DNA of 64,000 nt from Membranipora membranacea (Eukaryota; Bryozoa; Gymnolaemata; Cheilostomatida; Membraniporidae): positions 7,455,501 through 7,519,500 of the forward strand of contig OU612074.1 in assembly GCA_914767715.1 (NCBI GenBank), read 5' to 3'. The notes beneath the pieces are model-generated. The model saw only the letters and a program-made list of their open reading frames with translations, was not told the origin of the DNA and did no database searches. Of this stretch, positions 1 to 12,556 are shown piece after piece. Position numbers and translations under genes: made by a program. How positions within the stretch are numbered: the first letter of the stretch is position 1; each line of letters opens with the position of its first letter.

Positions 1-1990
1 GCATGTTTTGCTCAATGCACATCACCTGCTCCTGTTTCACACTGAACACCATATCCACTGTACCCCTGCCACCTCAAAAGCCACACTGAGCCTCTGAGAG
101 AAACTGGTCAAGAGGCGAGTCTGTTCAGTAGAACTTGTTCAACACTTTTCCTTGTATGGAAAGAATTGAGATGCCTGGATAGTTACCGCGGATACATCTA
201 TCACCTTTCTTGAATATGGAAAAGGGCTTTTCAGTCCTGTGGAACTTCATTTTCATATTTTTTAATGATGCTGGTAAGCGCTTGCAAGGCTCTTTCACCT
301 CCGCCTCCTATAAACTCTGTGGTATCTTGGTTCAATAGTTGATTGAAGTGCTTGGTCCATCGGTGCAGCCGGTCAGGTTTCTCTGACAACCCATTTTGCC
401 TCCTCTTGTAAAAGTCTTTTGTGTCATTGAAGTCAGCCAGTTCCTGTAGTTCAGCCACTTTGTCCTTCCATCATTGGTTCTTAAGCTCCATGCATCAATG
501 TTGTCGTCCTTTGTGTGCCTGCTTATATTTGGCAGCGGCAGATCCTGTGGTTCAGTTCATCATTTTTGATTGTGCTTTATTCCTGGTCTTCATCATCTCA
601 AGCAGTCCGATGTCTATGTCAGCAAACCAGTCTTCATGCTTCCTTTTGATGGGGCACTTTTTTTTTAGATATTTCATACAGTATTTTCTCAAATTTTTCA
701 AAAACTGCTCTTACATTGGTTTGTCAAGCATTTGATCACATTCTATTTTCTCAGGTAGTGCCTCTTTCAGCTCTGTTTTATAGATTGGACTTTCATCCTG
801 TTAAAATCCAGCTTCAATTTCTTACTTTCTTATTTTTGTCATCTGTTTGCAAATGATAAAGTTTGCTATCGAAACTATCATTATGTGGTCAGTGCTGCAG
901 TGTTGGCATCAAAATGTTGTGGTGTTCTGGAAATCTTAGATATCTCATTGACTGGTGATCACAATTCAATCAAGTGCCATTGCTCAGATTTTGGATCAAT
1001 CCATGAATTCTTGTGTGCTGGTTGTTGGTTGAAGTATGTAGGTGTCAGTAATGGCATGCTGGTGTTCAGAACACATGGCAAGGAGGATTTCTCCATCGCT
1101 GTTTTCTCTACCACTGTTGAATTCTACCAGTACTTGAGGCCATAACCTATGTGATGGTACAACCTTACACACAGGTGTTGAAGTTTTCTAGCATAACTTT
1201 TTTGTCTTCATTTTTAATGTCGTAGAGCAACTGGCTGAGCTCATCATAAAACCTATCAATGATTTCCAGACGGTTTGTCATGGTTGGGGCATAAACTCTT
1301 ATGATAGAACAGTGCCTTTTGTGCTTCAGTTGTAGTAGTAGATATATTATTCAATTACTTACTGCTTTGGGCTTCTGGTCCATCTCGGAGAAGATGATAC
1401 TAGTGATTGCTACATCTACACCAGCCTGCTTTAGTTCAGTCGATGGTTTTCCGCTCCGAAATATGGTGTATCCTGCAGCTTCTTCTCTTATACTCCAACA
1501 GCCTGGGAACCTTGTTCCGGTCTACAAGCGTCATTCCATTCCATTCAGCTCATTTCATTTTCTGTGATTTGATAATTAACTCAGGCGACTTCCTAGCCAG
1601 GATTATTCATAGAGATTGTTGGCAAGGAATTAGACTGCACAGAAATTTGCCAGTTACATAAGTAGTTCGCTCCACTAAAGTGGCTTTTGTGTCCTGGCAA
1701 AGAGAATCCAAGACGAGTCCAAGGCCCAAGTAGTTCCTATGGTTTTGTCCAGAAGGGAGATGATTGCAAGGCAGGAGGGTACGGCGTTGGTAGATGAGCG
1801 CAAGACTAAATGTGCATGCACTCTTATAGGCAGGTTTTGTTTTTATCCTACCAGGGTGTCTCAATACAATCCTACTGTATATCAAGGCCAGTGTGTTCTC
1901 CTGATTAGTAGCCAGGAGCCTCGACCATTTGGCAGGTGGTATTGGGTTACGGTGTTTTCCAGTACTAAGCTTATCATCCTGACTTGAGTA
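1..1990 (-). mobile_element. RTE-like non-LTR retrotransposon, degraded, truncated by window start
   Basis: Read on the minus strand, this holds pieces of an APE-type endonuclease followed by the start of a reverse transcriptase, all broken by stops and frameshifts. Visible endonuclease pieces are VYAPTM-like near 1290, YDELSQLLYDIKNEDKK near 1220-1260 and a terminal DH motif region near 880-900. A linker with RWTKHFNQLLNQ (about 300-370) then leads to RT motifs GNYPGISILS and GRGTVDMVFSVKQ between 190 and 1. This order (EN, linker, RT) is typical of RTE-type elements annotated as craniofacial-development-protein-2-like. The endonuclease part is repeated in inverted orientation at 19440-20637. 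Clade assignment is by eye; that it is a dead LINE is firm. Confidence 0.8.
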
Positions 1991-3612
1991 CCTTATAAGT
2001 GAAGGTTATCAAACTGACTTCTCCTTTATGAAGTCTGACAGTTTACTCTCAATATAGAGAAAGATGTTGTTCGATGAACTCTGTCCTATTCTAGCCAGAT
2101 CTTTACAGAGACAACCTCAAAATACTTTTGACATCTCAGCTATGGCTCTTGCGATCAATGTGCAAATGATCGAAAATGTGAAGATTAGATAAATAAGTTG
2201 CTTGTTGGTTGTGTGAGGAGGACACAATTCCTAACCAACTGGAAATCACAGTACTGGTTTCTCTTCAATTATAATATAACACTGAATTAAGATTTAGGAT
2301 GATTCAGAATATGGCAATCAGTAATAATACCAATGACTACTTTCAAAGCCCTTGATTGAAAATTTTCATATTTTAAAAATTATAATTTAACGATGCAGCA
2401 ACCTATACTAATTTCAAACAATACAGTATCTGTCAATTATCTTTTGAATATGTGTTCCCCATTACTTAAAGTTTCTATCCTAGATGGAAAGCTCAGTTTA
2501 TTTTGTGAGATGAGTGGATTTGTTAATGCTTGTGATCAACGGTTTTATAATTAAATGGTTATATTTGCAGCTTTTCTCTCTGTGTAATGATCTGACCAAT
2601 CACATCTGATCTTACCAGTTTAATGGGACAGGGCAGTCACCAAACTACCCAAAAAACAGGCCCTTCTGAAAATAGAAAGGAATTTCGGCTAAAGGTCATG
2701 TCTATGCCTCCAACACTGCAGTGGTAATATGTATACCTCACTGTCACATTTGCATAGATTATTACCAAGTGCGCTCTGACAAAACTACCTTTATCGCTGG
2801 CTTTGACGGTATCTAGCAGGCCAATCTTGCCCTAAATGCTAGGATGGTCAGCTTTTCTGTTGTTTGAATATTACAGTACCAGATGTGGCAATACACAATC
2901 TGGACCGTGGGCCTGTGGTAGTGACACCAGTTTGATCCTCTGTCAATTTACTGACAGTAGGTTCACCATTTAATACTTACCTTTGTAATATTTTAATGGT
3001 GTCCGGCTACCATTCCACCTACAAATGGTCAAAATGGTTATGTCAATTATGGTTTCAAGCTTGACACCCAACCGAATAGTGGTTTGTGAAAAAAAGTGTG
3101 TAAAACGCTGAACTGCCTGTTTCTAGCAAGGCTACATTAACGATATCTCAAAATTCTTGATCATTTCACTTAGGTGTGATTTAGTAGTCACTCAGCATAT
3201 GATTTCTGTGTATGGCCATGTTACTCTGATATTTAAGTCTGTGAAACTATTCTTTTTTAGCAGAATCTGTACAGAGACAACCTCAAAACGCTTTGGTCAT
3301 CATAGCTAACTACGGCGTCCTGCAATCATCACGCTAACAATCAAAAGCACAAAGGTTAGATATGCAGGTGGTTAGTTGATTGTGTGAAGAAGAGACATCT
3401 CCTACTCAACTGGAAATCACAATAATTTCCTGGTTTCTCATCAATAATGTAACACTGAATTTAGAATCAGGCAGAATGTTTCAATGTACGACAAGCAGCA
3501 ATTCAATGACTGATTTCTAAGACTCACCGACATATAATAAACATGAAATTGCATGTTCATTATTTTACATAATTTTGGAAGTTGTTTATCCTGTCTAAGA
3601 GCCAGGAAACTC
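876..3612. repeat. Left arm of a long inverted repeat (partner 17808-20637)
   Basis: The 2.7 kb arm matches the reverse complement of 17808-20637 along its whole length. Anchors are CTATCATTATGTGG at 876 against its complement near 20637, and the GTTTATCCTGTC motif near 3590 against GACAGGATAAAC near 17815. The arms differ in length by about 93 bp, accounted for by one indel at about 19689-19783. The arm contains the RTE endonuclease part and two repeat units. Confidence 0.85.
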
Positions 3613-3640
3613 CTTCGACATCAGCAAATACATACATACC
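2000..3640 (-). repeat. Two head-to-tail copies of a ~1.1 kb repeat unit, upstream of the RTE endonuclease
   Basis: The hallmark block (ACAGAGACAACCTCAAAA followed by a TGCAATCATC-like stretch) occurs at about 2100-2180 and again at 3265-3350, about 1.16 kb apart in the same orientation. Between them lies a core containing GATCAACGGTTTTATAATT (2537) and CACAATCTGGACCGTGGGCC (2894). On the minus strand both copies sit directly 5' of the RTE endonuclease remains, the position of LINE 5' UTR monomers. No long open frame is seen. Confidence 0.7.
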
Positions 3641-3644
3641 TTTT

Positions 3645-4030
3645 CATAGTGAATATTTCCAACAAAAAGTATCATTGCACTTTCTGCTTCCACAGTCAGA
3701 GCAGGTTTTTAATTGGTTTAAAACATTGACTTGACATTTTGGATGCTTTTCACTATGTCAATATTTGAATAATCTGTATGTTTACTTAGTTGTGTGGTTA
3801 TACTAGGTATTTCTTTCACAGTACCAGTGAATTGATGAGCCACCTTACTATCAGGGGGTTAATGAGATACCAATATTATCATGACAAAGTTTTAACCAGG
3901 AGCTTGGATAAAATGGGAATTGAACCCATATCCCCGTCCTCTTCAACTGTCTGTGGATGGGAGGGTCAAATTGTGTGAGGTGGAATTGACATGAGGTTTG
4001 TGTGTAAGATTAAGTAATAAATATAGGTGT
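3645..4030. other. Stretch without recognisable gene
   Basis: No coding signal is visible. On the minus strand, GGGTTCAATTCCC near 3918-3930 resembles a tRNA B box, but no matching A box or tRNA fold is evident. Confidence 0.4.
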
Positions 4031-4039
4031 GCTGTGACA

Positions 4040-4640
4040 ACAGATCATCGTGCATATCGTTGAGAAATTTCAGACAAGAATCTCACTCTTAAAGTGCCTA
4101 GGAAAGCAAAAAATAACCACTGTTCATATCAAGGTTTGCCATTGCAATGAACAAAGAAAGTAAATTTTTTCACATAAGGATATTATTGAATGATGTAGCC
4201 TAATTGAAAGTGCGAAAATCCAGGGTCTAGAAGAACCTTCAGTATGTTATCTGCCCTGTCACGGGTTATCACTAGAATATCTTTGACTACACTTCCGTTG
4301 TCCAATGCTGTTTGTTGATAATTTGTACTGTAAGTAGGGCAGCCTTGTAAGTGTCCTAGGCAAAACAGGACTAAGCTCAATGTTATATTGTAAGTGGATC
4401 ATCATTTGAATCTGACTTCGTCACAGGGGGGATAACATACTTCAAACCCTTCTAAACACTGGATTTTCGAATTATAAATTAGGTTACATCATTCAATAAT
4501 GTCCATATGTGAAAAACCCTTTTTGTTCATTGCAATAGCAAAGCTTGGATGTGGACAGTGGTTGTTTTTTGATATCCTAGACACTTTAAAACATTAAAGA
4601 AAAGCTCATGGTCAAAAATTTTACAGCACCTCATGTCCCA
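4040..4640. mobile_element. Foldback/MITE-like element with ~125 bp imperfect terminal inverted repeats
   Basis: Positions about 4085-4200 pair with the reverse complement of about 4480-4600. Shared words include ATTGCAATGAACAAA, ATTATTGAATGATGTA and AACCACTGT, present in both arms with scattered mismatches. About 280 bp separates the arms. No transposase is recognised. The minus-strand text at 4630-4720 (VEDRRIRHLVAVMWDMRC) stays open but is not identified. Confidence 0.65.
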
Positions 4641-4746
4641 CATAACCGCAACAAGATGCCGAATGCGGCGGTCCTCTACCTTCTTTATTCCAAACCTAAT
4701 CAGATAAAACTGAATTTGACATGCCAAACTCACTAATGGTATCCAA

Positions 4747-4866
4747 TTCAGCCACAATTCAGCCGCAATTCAGCCGCAATCACCCGCAATTCAGCCGCAA
4801 TTCAGCCGCATTCACCCGCAGTTCACCCACAGATCACCCACAGTTCAACCGCTGTTCACCTGCAGT
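4747..4866. repeat. ~10-11 bp minisatellite (AATTCAGCCGC-type)
   Basis: About ten degenerate copies of ATTCAGCCGCA / GTTCACCCGCA. The same unit in reverse complement (GAATTGCGGGT) forms another array at 15293-15395. In both places the array abuts a copy of the ~1.1 kb repeat unit. Confidence 0.85.
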
Positions 4867-4869
4867 TCA

Positions 4870-5970
4870 TTGATCATTGTGATCAACGGTTTTACAATTT
4901 GTTATATTTCCAGCCATTGGATATTTATTGTGTCAATTTGACATCAGCTCTCTTTGTGTAGTGACCAGACCGAACACATCTGATTTCACCGGTCTTATGG
5001 GACTGGGGATTCACTGAACAACCTACAAACACCCCAAGTGATAGGAACATAAACTCAGCTAGTGGTTATGTGTTAGTAGGCAGCAAGGTAAGATTTATAC
5101 CTCCGTGTCATATTTACATTAATTATTATCATGTGCATTTTGACAACACATCCAAACCATTCTTTTCAACAGCTGTTGAAGGCTCAGGTGGTCAGATTTG
5201 TTTTTGTTTTAATATTACAGTATCAGTTGTGGCAATACACAATCTGGACCGTGGGCCTGTGGTTGTGACACCAGATTGATCCTCTGGCAATCAACTGACA
5301 GTTGGATCACCATGTAATACTTACCTTTGTAATATTTCAATGGTGTCAGGCAACCAATCCACCTACAATGACCAACATTGATATGACAATAATGAACCCA
5401 AGCTTGGGACCCAACCATATTGTGCTTTGTGTGAAACAAGTGTGAAAAAAAGCAAAATCGCCAGTTCCAGCAAGGCTATGTTTTCAGTATCTAAAATCTC
5501 CTGTTCATTTTACTCGAGCATAATTAAGTAGATTAAAACAATCTAATTTTTTTGGGGTGGCAGGTTTTACTGGTAGTTATGTCTGTGAAACTATTGTAAA
5601 TTAGCTGAATATGTACAGAGACGACGTCAAAACGCTTATGACCTCACAGCAATCTATGGCATTCTGAAAACATTGCGCTAACAACTGATAGCGTGATGTT
5701 TAGATCAGTAAGTTGTTTGTTGGTGGCACGGAGAAGACACAATTCCTTATCAACTTGATTTCACAATGCTTCACAGGTATTTCTTCAATGATGTATCACT
5801 GAATTAAGATTTAGGATGATTCAAGATATGGCAATCAATGTCAATTCATGACTGACCTCTACCCCTATATCCCCACACCATAAACACAAGAACTCACCTG
5901 TTATCTTATACAATTTAGGAAGTTGTTTATCCAGTGAAGAAAGAAGGCACTTCCTATGATATCAGCAGAA
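4870..5970 (-). repeat. Copy of the ~1.1 kb repeat unit (minus orientation)
   Basis: Contains all landmarks of the family in order: GATCAACGGTTTTACAATTT (4883), the CACAATCTGGACCGTGGGCC block (5238), the TGTACAGAGACGACGTCAAAA hallmark region (5611), and the GTTTATCC...GATATCAGC end near 5935-5965. It is the inverted counterpart of 13715-15395, including the neighbouring minisatellite. Confidence 0.7.
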
Positions 5971-6360
5971 AATGAGGGACCTTTATATGGTACAAGTATC
6001 ATCAAACTTTCTAAAGGAAGTTCATGACAATCAGAGAAGATTTTTAAATATCATCTGATATGAAATATTTCTTCCTAGCATGCCAAGCAGTCCAGTTCGA
6101 AAATTAGATAGCAGAGCGCTGATGTTTTCGGATTTTTAAGATAAGATGAGGAATTATTGAATTTCTCGCAGAAACTATGTTAACAGTATATTCTAATTAC
6201 TCATTTTTTGTTTTTTTTGTAAATGAGAGAAGCATTTGTTACTTTTTGAATGAAAATGTATTAGCTCATGCAGATTGATGTGATCTTTATTTGCAGGGGA
6301 TAATTTGAAATCACTGGGCCTTTTAAGTGAAATTTGATGTAATTTTACAATATCTTGGTA

Positions 6361-6410
6361 GATTTTTGGAACAAAAATTGATAAGCTTATCAATTTTTGT
6401 TCCAAAAATC
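6361..6410. repeat. Perfect 50-bp palindrome without spacer
   Basis: The 50 bases read identically on both strands, centred on AAGCTT at 6383-6388, with half-sites such as TTTTTGGAACAAAAATTGAT. The flanking bases stop matching immediately. It lies in AT-rich DNA with no gene. Confidence 0.95.
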
Positions 6411-6539
6411 GATGGAGAGTGGTGTCAGATACACATGGAGATGAAAATAGTGCCACAGGAACAGCTCTAAAACTGAAGTAATGTATGGCCCTCTCATCAC
6501 AAAGATTGACTGCATTAACCACAAAGTGAAGGTAATGTG

Positions 6540-9170
6540 CAAAGAGACGGTCGATGATTTCAAATTATAACATTATCAAAAGACAATTGGAGCAATCTTC
6601 AGTAAGCCTGTATCATATAAACGGAAACAATTTTGTTAATCAAAGAGTACAATCCTTGCAATGATGTGAATATCCCAGAATAGTCTATCACAATTCATTT
6701 ACAGTACCAATTCAACCTTCTCCTGCAACAATCTATCAAAAAAACCTAATAGAGAGAATGGGGTTGTGTTTTTCGGAGTAATCTCCCTTGATTATTTACA
6801 GATGAGACCATACTTTTGCAAAGTTTTGTAAAGCCATAATTGAAGCAGATGAGACCTTTTGCTGTAAAAACTTCTCGGTTTCTGCTAACTACAATTGATA
6901 TTTTTATTCGGTAATCCAAAATTCTGACCTATATGCTGAAATAAAAAAGTATCGAAAAATCTTAATTTTTAATACAATTAAAATTAAATAATAATAAATT
7001 CAATTAAAAAAACCTGATCAATCACAATGAAATTCAGTGTCAGGAAGGAAGCTGTCATGATATATACAGCTAAATTCGTTTTGCAAAAATGTTCCATAGA
7101 ATTGTTTTGTATTACAATAACATAAAATATATTTATATGATATTCTGAATTTTTTTTCGGCAATCAGTATTTTCAGCTTGGATTTATATAATATTCAAAA
7201 TTTAAAGCTGGAATAGCATTATTTCTCTTTATTTTACTGATATATTTATTATATTATATGATATTATAAATATCAAATTGTATTCGCAGTCAATTTTTGT
7301 CTCATAAAGTTGGTCAGCATAATCCGCCTATGAAATTACTCTCATTTTGTTTCTATTTTAATTTCCCTGGCTGCCAGACCAAAAAGTGTGATCTGCTCCA
7401 ATGATAGCTTACTCAGTTCATTAAAGTCAATTTTGGCAAATCTTAGGCTAAGAAGTTGTCTTCTCTTATTGTTGAAATTTGTTGGCTCATTTGCAGTATA
7501 GAGTTATCATCCCATCTGTCTATCTGTGTAAAACATTTTAGTTTCAAGCATGTGGCTAGACTGCTTGACAGAGTAAAGGAGTACAGAGTAAATTTTTTAA
7601 CAATAGTCAACGACAGAGTTTTTTACTCTTTGGTCAAGGTACCTGCAAGCTTTGTGTCAAGGGGAAAGTTATGTGAAGCTTGATGCCAAAATCTCCTTTC
7701 ATCTATTTGTCACAATTATAGGGTTCTGGAGAATGAACTGAATTCAAAGTTTTTGATTACAGTAAAAAATAGAATATGCAGGCTCTCCCATAAAAAAAAT
7801 TTTTTCTAGAACCTTACTCCACAATTAGACTAGATGTTTTATGCTTAAATTACACCTGACTATCCTAGCTAAATTGATAAGGTGGGTATAGCTAGGAAGG
7901 CAGTATTGTGGCAGTTTTTACAATAGGATTAACTATTACAATCCTTGAATGATGCTGCCACAATGTACCCTTGGTCTGTGCAATCATTGAACCTTAAATT
8001 TATCGAAAGGGCCTCATATCAAATGTATCTGCAGTCTACTGGGCTTTGGTTGGCACCCAGGTGTGCTCCGACCTGCCTGCAAACAGAGAGCAACCTGGCG
8101 CAGGTATTATGGCCAGGCCACTAAGGCAACGAATTTCGCCGCGTATGCTCCGAGATGGCTTGTGACAAGACATCTGATTTAAATCAACCTTCAATTTTAA
8201 TCTGATGTAATAATGCCATAATACATAAATATCATAAGAAGCAACAAGCCTTGAGACACAAAGGTTATCCTCAAGTTTTGACATTCTTATATTATTACAT
8301 TGCCTTTAAATCCTTTGGAAAAGATAAACAAGGCACAAAAGTAACAAATTCTTTCCCTGTAATGAAAGACAGAGACTGCAATACAACTGGTTGTTTACAA
8401 TTAAGATTTTCTTGAGGGATTAGAAAATTTACTTAGGTCTCAATTGTACTTGGATCGTTCCAATGCACTGCATGAAGAACTGCTTCCAAGTTTGTTTGGA
8501 GGCCATCTCAGATTTGTTGTATATTGAGGCAGCCCACCTGTTTGGCTAACCGAATCCTCAAAAGTAACAACATTACAACTTGTTGCAGTATAGATACAGT
8601 CCCAGGGCACGATGTTGAAAACATGTACAAATTCAACCGTAACATGAATGCTGTCAATGATTATTTCAGGACTGCAAATCCTAAATGGTGATAAATACAC
8701 CAAGGTCGACCATACAGATACCAGCTCACTGAAAATGCAGCAGAATATTTCACAAAGAATATTATGTGTGTTATTAGGGGTGAGCCCTCCAGACACACAG
8801 TTATCATAATCCTATACGCATCCAGCATAATTACATTAGTGTTTTTCAATAATAAGAATATTGGGATGACATTCGTGTAAAATTTATGCTCAAACATTTG
8901 GGTGTATTTTGAAAATGCTATCATTGAACAGTATCCACTGAAAAAGCCAAATCCAAACCATGTTTCGGAATATAGAAACATACGAAGTGAGGATGGTATA
9001 GCATAAACACCTCTCCCCCGATCACCGTCTACTTGATTGTGCATTAACTCTTGGAAGAAGGTTTGCCCGGCTAGCCAAGAGTGAAGTGATCGCAACCTTG
9101 TACAACTTTTTTAGAAGCATGGACCATGGTTTTGTTGAGTAAAGCGTATTGATGTAACATTTTTATTATG
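6540..9170. other. AT-rich region without recognised genes
   Basis: Very AT-rich sequence with homopolymer A/T runs. On the minus strand two overlapping open stretches at 8440-8796 (118 codons) and 8661-9095 (144 codons) are hydrophobic and cysteine-containing. Neither matches a family I know and both may be chance or decayed transposon sequence. Confidence 0.4.
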
Positions 9171-9178
9171 AACTTTTA

Positions 9179-9660
9179 TTAACCACTGATCAATGCATGA
9201 ATCAAATAAGACCATGTGAAAACAAAAAACCAAAGAAGCAATAAGAAGGCATTGACGTATGAGTATTTATAAAAAAGGCTTTTTCTGCAAAGAGCAGTAT
9301 TGGATTTAGGGAGGGTCGTGGTTTTATGATGGTGCCTGTCATTTGTTGCTAGGTGATGTATATGATGGTGATGTGGATGGCTGTTGTTCTTTCTCACATA
9401 ATTGACATACTTTATGCAGCATATGTCCAGATAAACACTTAGTTCTGTTAAATTTAATGCTACAAGACGCTGATCATAATGTTCTAACCATGGCAAAATA
9501 ACCCTGAGACATAACTTCTGTAGTCGTTCAAGAATCTCTTTGTCCCCTTTTGATATGATATGATATCTTAGGTGCAATATAATTGGTATAAAAAACGGGG
9601 CACACTCAATATGGGCCAATTTTTGTATCAGAACTGGGGCTTCGGGCTTGGAATACTGGT
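9179..9660 (-). mobile_element. LINE reverse-transcriptase C-terminal fragment
   Basis: The minus-strand frame contains LERLQKLCLRVILPWLEHYD and QRLVALNLTELSVYLDICC, the pattern after the RT thumb in CR1/L2-type elements (a region reading LERIQRSATRIVLP-like, then D.YEQRL..L in the related copy at 10829-11593). A histidine-rich stretch and KSLFYKYS follow before the end. Only the 3' part is present, as expected of a 5'-truncated insertion. Confidence 0.65.
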
Positions 9661-9669
9661 TGGAAGATA

Positions 9670-10820
9670 TATTTGGTCTGAGCAGTAATTACAAAATATC
9701 TAACGCTGCGTAATATAAATCAAAAATTCTATCGAGGTAAAAGTGCAGATTCGACTGACTAAATGTGCAATACTACAAGACAAACAGAGTATCGAATCGT
9801 ATATAGATTCTGGAAATTTCTGAATATGTATATAGAATGATGAAATTTAATTATTTTGAGGTATATACCCATTCTGATAGAATTTGATGGGTGACTGATG
9901 GGTCAACACAATCTATACTGAAAACTTATATCAATCAACAGAAATATTTTTTTGTTTAAGTTCAGTATAGCATAACTTTATTGTCATTTGTCAATTGCTC
10001 CACTCCTTTGATAAAAGCCAATTAAAATTTGTTTGAAACTGTACACAATGGCATCGAAACTACAAATATATAGGCTCTTTGCACTGCCTTGCGCAACATT
10101 GCGACTGCACTGATGGATGAAATAAACACCGTAATTAAAAAGTAAATCGCAATTTTAAATATGTCAAAAAAATATTTCAAACATGCCTTCAAAAGCTCAT
10201 TTAGATAATGTGATGAACTGATACTCCAAAAAAACCAGATCTCTGTGAGTTACCATGTCGAAATGTAATTCTGCCCAAACAGAAAAACATGAACTTGGAG
10301 ATTTGTTGTCAGATTTGGAGTTTTTTGCAGACAAAAATAAATGAATAGTTAGGTGATTGACTAACAATCCAGGTGATCAAATGTGGTTATTCTGAATTAA
10401 AAACTGTAGGAAGGAGATAGCTTTTGGAAAAGTAAGGAGGAGATAACTTCAACTGAGCATTTTTGACTTTAAATAACTGAGTATATAAAAGTGCCAATTT
10501 ATGGTCTCATCTGTTCAGCGCCCCCTATAATAAGGGACAACCCCATTAGCCACAAAATGTTTTTCCATCTACCAGAGCAACCAATTGAGTTCCAGTCTGC
10601 CACGGAGCTAATTTCTGATGCATCATTTGTATTGTATGTAGCCTAAAGAAAATTATTATGCTCTGCAAAAAGTCCTGACAGATCTAAACATTGGGAAGGT
10701 ATGCTATTCCATATTCGTTTGAAGTTTGTTTATTGCCTAAATTCTAATATCCATCCTGTGATAGGTTGATAGCACCGAATGTATGGCACATACATGGAAA
10801 AATAAAAATACAAGGAGTCT
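9670..10820. other. Stretch without recognisable gene
   Basis: AT-rich, with no coding signal on either strand that I can support. Confidence 0.4.
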
Positions 10821-10828
10821 GAGCTGCA

Positions 10829-12100
10829 TTAGTTAAAAAATCGCATGTAAAATTCAAAAAAGGTATTTTGTCTTTTGGTTGTTCTACATTTGGATGGCCT
10901 ATATTTATCTATTTTTGCTCTACGAACAGATGTTCTGTTTGTATTAAATTTAATACGAGAGTTCAAGGGGTGATTATCGTCGTCAGCTATTCTAGTGAAA
11001 TGTTCACTGCAAGTGGTGTGCAGGAATGTTGTGATGGGTGGCAGCGCTAGATGGTCCAGCCTCTGCTCGTAGTTGTCAGAGAATGGCAGCACAATCCGAG
11101 TAGCAGAGCGCTGGATCCTCTCGAGTCGTGTCTTATCGGTGTCTGATAGTAGATTATACCATGCAGGGCAGGCGTAGGAGATTATAGACTTTATGTTAGC
11201 TATATAGAAGGTCATCAGGCCATCACTATCCATGCCCATGCGTTTCAGCAGTCTCATCAAGTATAATCGTTGAGAGCATTTGGATATAATATAGTCAACA
11301 TGGTTACTGAAAGTTAGTGTGTTGTCTATGAATACGCCTAAGAACTTGGTATGCTCAGAGGGAGAGATAAAGAGATTATCATCTCCATAGGATATACCGA
11401 GGAGCATAGCAGGTTTGCTTGTAAAAGCTACATTCAGTATCACTGTTTTGCTGGAATTCAGAAATGTTGTTTTGCTCAGACCAGGTGTTTGCCAACAGTA
11501 TTGCATCAGATATGTTCTCAGTGGATTGATCAACGATAGGCTTATAAAATGTTGTATAATCAGCATAATTGATACATTTTGTATCATAATCAAAAGATTT
11601 TAAGTCATCAACATAAATTACCCAAAGGATGGGGCCCAGTTTGGTTCCTTGAGGGGCACCTACTTGAATGGGTTTGTAGTCCGAAAAATTATCACAGTAT
11701 TTTACACATTGTTGTCTCCAACAAAAAAATTTCCACTAAGGCAATGACATTAGCGTTAAAACCAAGATGATTAATTTTATATGTCAGTATGGGGTGCTGC
11801 ATCCTATCGAAGGATTTGGAAAAATCAAGGCATGCATATTGTATTAGTTTCACATTAGTATTTGAGTCCAGAACGGATGTCCAGTCATCTATCAACTGCA
11901 GTATTGCATCGGTGGTACTGAGTTTCTGTTGGTAGGCATATTGATTAGCATTAAGTACTTCTGCTAGGTGAGATTTCATTTTGGATATAATTACTTCCTA
12001 CAGTAGATTGCCGAGATGGAATAATAGGCTGATAGGCCGGTAATCCTTGCATGTAGATGGTGTTTTGTTTTTAGGGATCGGTACCAAGGGATAAAAAGCT
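10829..12100 (-). mobile_element. CR1/L2-like LINE, reverse transcriptase domain, degraded
   Basis: On the minus strand the text reads, in order from about 12090: VPIPKNKTPS, YRPISLLFHLGN (RT motif), NANQYAYQQKLSTTDAILQL, the catalytic-region motif CLDFSKSFDRMQHPIL (11780-11850), and after a gap KFLGVFIDNTLTFSNHVDYI, ISYACPAWYNL and LERIQRSATRIVLP. The part that should carry YADD is disturbed by a frameshift between 11590 and 11690. The last intact open frame is 254 codons (10829-11593). No endonuclease is seen upstream. Several stops and shifts make it a dead, 5'-truncated copy. Confidence 0.85.
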
Positions 12101-12119
12101 CAGAGGAGATCAAGTTAAG

Positions 12120-12545
12120 TTTGAGTCGAGTCAAGAACAAACCTCGAACCTCAAAAGTCTTTGACATCGTAGCTATCTATGGTATCCTGCAATCATCATA
12201 CCAGATCAGATCAGAGAGCTGTCAAAGCAGCACATGGTACGATGTCCAGTAGAGAAGACTGAATTCATCATCATTATTTCAGATTCTCCAAATCTTAAGA
12301 ATATATTTAGGTGAGTTGAACTGTTTTGATGTAACTTTTTATTAGTCAATATCACTGAGCAAATTTCAAACAACAACTAACTCCATTGACTACAATCATT
12401 CTCACATCATCACATGAATTGAAAATAGGCAAAGTGTAGCATAAGAGCTACATTAAACTTGAAAAAAGTCAGAGATTGTGGGGCTGGGGTAGGTAGTTTG
12501 ACCGGTCTCTGCAATTAACTGGATGGGCTGCATGACACTATTCAT
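12120..12545 (-). repeat. Partial repeat-family copy, inverted partner of 21485-21835
   Basis: Begins with the hallmark CCTCAAAAGTCTTTGACATC (12151) and ends with GTGGGGCTGGGGTAGGTAGT (12478), the reverse complement of the CTACCTACCCCAGCC end found at 17772 and 21524. The interval 12190-12545 matches the reverse complement of 21485-21835, for example CATCATTATTTCAGATTCTC against its counterpart near 21740. Confidence 0.7.
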
Positions 12546-12556
12546 ATAATAATATG

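Noticed and set aside
1739-1987. Protein-like frame REMIARQEGTALVDERKTK, present at 1739-1987 (+) and 19443-19685 (-)
   Set aside because: It lies antisense to the LINE endonuclease region and its duplication is explained by the inverted repeat.
3870-3960. tRNA-like B box GGGTTCAATTCCC on the minus strand
   Set aside because: No A box at the right distance and no cloverleaf pairing.
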